From the NCBI GenBank assembly GCA_964436005.1, contig CAYTBK010000104.1, positions 1 through 13,989 on the forward strand: a DNA stretch of 13,989 bases. The letters run 5' to 3'. The notes under the pieces were generated by a model, which did no database searches, was not told where the DNA came from, and worked only from the letters and a program-made list of their open reading frames with translations. The position numbers were made by a program, and so were the translations under genes. The stretch is from JAGNHB01 sp964436005. GTDB lineage: Bacteria; Acidobacteriota; JAAYUB01. Each line of letters begins with the position of its first letter. The first letter of the stretch is position 1. Positions 13,899-13,989 of the stretch are shown one piece after another.

Positions 13899-13989
13899 AT
13901 GAAGCATCGTGCCACAATGGAAATCGGAGGAAGGGAGCTGAGCATCGAGACCGGCCGGCTGGCCAAGCAGGCCGACGGCGCCGTTCTCG
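13899..13989 (+). CDS. pnp: Polyribonucleotide nucleotidyltransferase (PNPase), N-terminal fragment at window edge
   Basis: Only 30 codons are present before the window ends. The protein starts MKHRATMEIGGRELSIETGR and continues LAKQADGAVL. The motif E-T-G-R-x-A-x-Q-A-x-x-A-V is the hallmark of the first RNase PH domain of PNPase, the phosphorolytic 3'-5' exoribonuclease of RNA turnover. GGAGG lies eight bases before the ATG at 13899. An internal ATG (codon 7) is a less likely start. Position right after rpsO supports the call. A TATAAT at 13872-13877 might mark a separate pnp promoter, but no good -35 is seen. Confidence 0.9.
   Translation, partial: MKHRATMEIGGRELSIETGRLAKQADGAVL

Overview
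The window is GC-rich DNA, apart from a few AT-rich intergenic patches, and almost fully coding. It looks like chromosome of a strictly anaerobic, hydrogen-metabolising bacterium. The gene content (HydABC [FeFe] hydrogenase, a histidine-kinase-linked sensory [FeFe] hydrogenase, KdpFAB, rpsO-pnp) would suit Acidobacteriota, Desulfobacterota or a similar high-GC anaerobe. The sequence alone does not fix the phylum. There are no tRNA or rRNA genes, insertion sequences, CRISPR arrays or phage genes.

Layout, right to left along the minus strand. A promoter near 13326-13354 drives hydC, hydB and hydA (13290 to 9055), a trimeric, probably electron-bifurcating NAD-linked [FeFe] hydrogenase. A 43-bp spacer with a perfect GC hairpin leads into a sensory [FeFe] hydrogenase fused to a histidine kinase (9011-6990). 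Then come two stand-alone receiver proteins (6978-6595 and 6533-6138) and a receiver-PAS-histidine kinase (6141-4582). Two housekeeping genes close the run: thiL (4565-3576) and sfsA (3566-2868). Junctions are tight (ATGA overlaps, stop codons inside ribosome binding sites, gaps of 9 to 61 bp), so one long transcript or overlapping transcripts are likely. My reading is that the enzyme makes or consumes H2, the hydrogenase-like kinase senses H2 or redox state, and a phosphorelay of two receivers and a second kinase carries the signal on. No DNA-binding output protein is encoded here.

A 610-bp intergenic stretch (2258-2867) follows, with a cluster of short palindromes, an AT-rich repeat and a structured leader. 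Next, also on the minus strand, is a potassium-uptake operon: an unnamed 31-residue membrane peptide, kdpF (30 residues, GTG start), kdpA and the first third-of-a-domain of kdpB, which runs off the left edge. The first three genes overlap by 3 to 4 bases.

On the plus strand at the right end, divergent from hydC, are rpsO (TTG start, good sigma-70-like promoter) and the first 30 codons of pnp, separated by two strong hairpins. The hydC/rpsO gap (13291-13462) carries face-to-face promoters.
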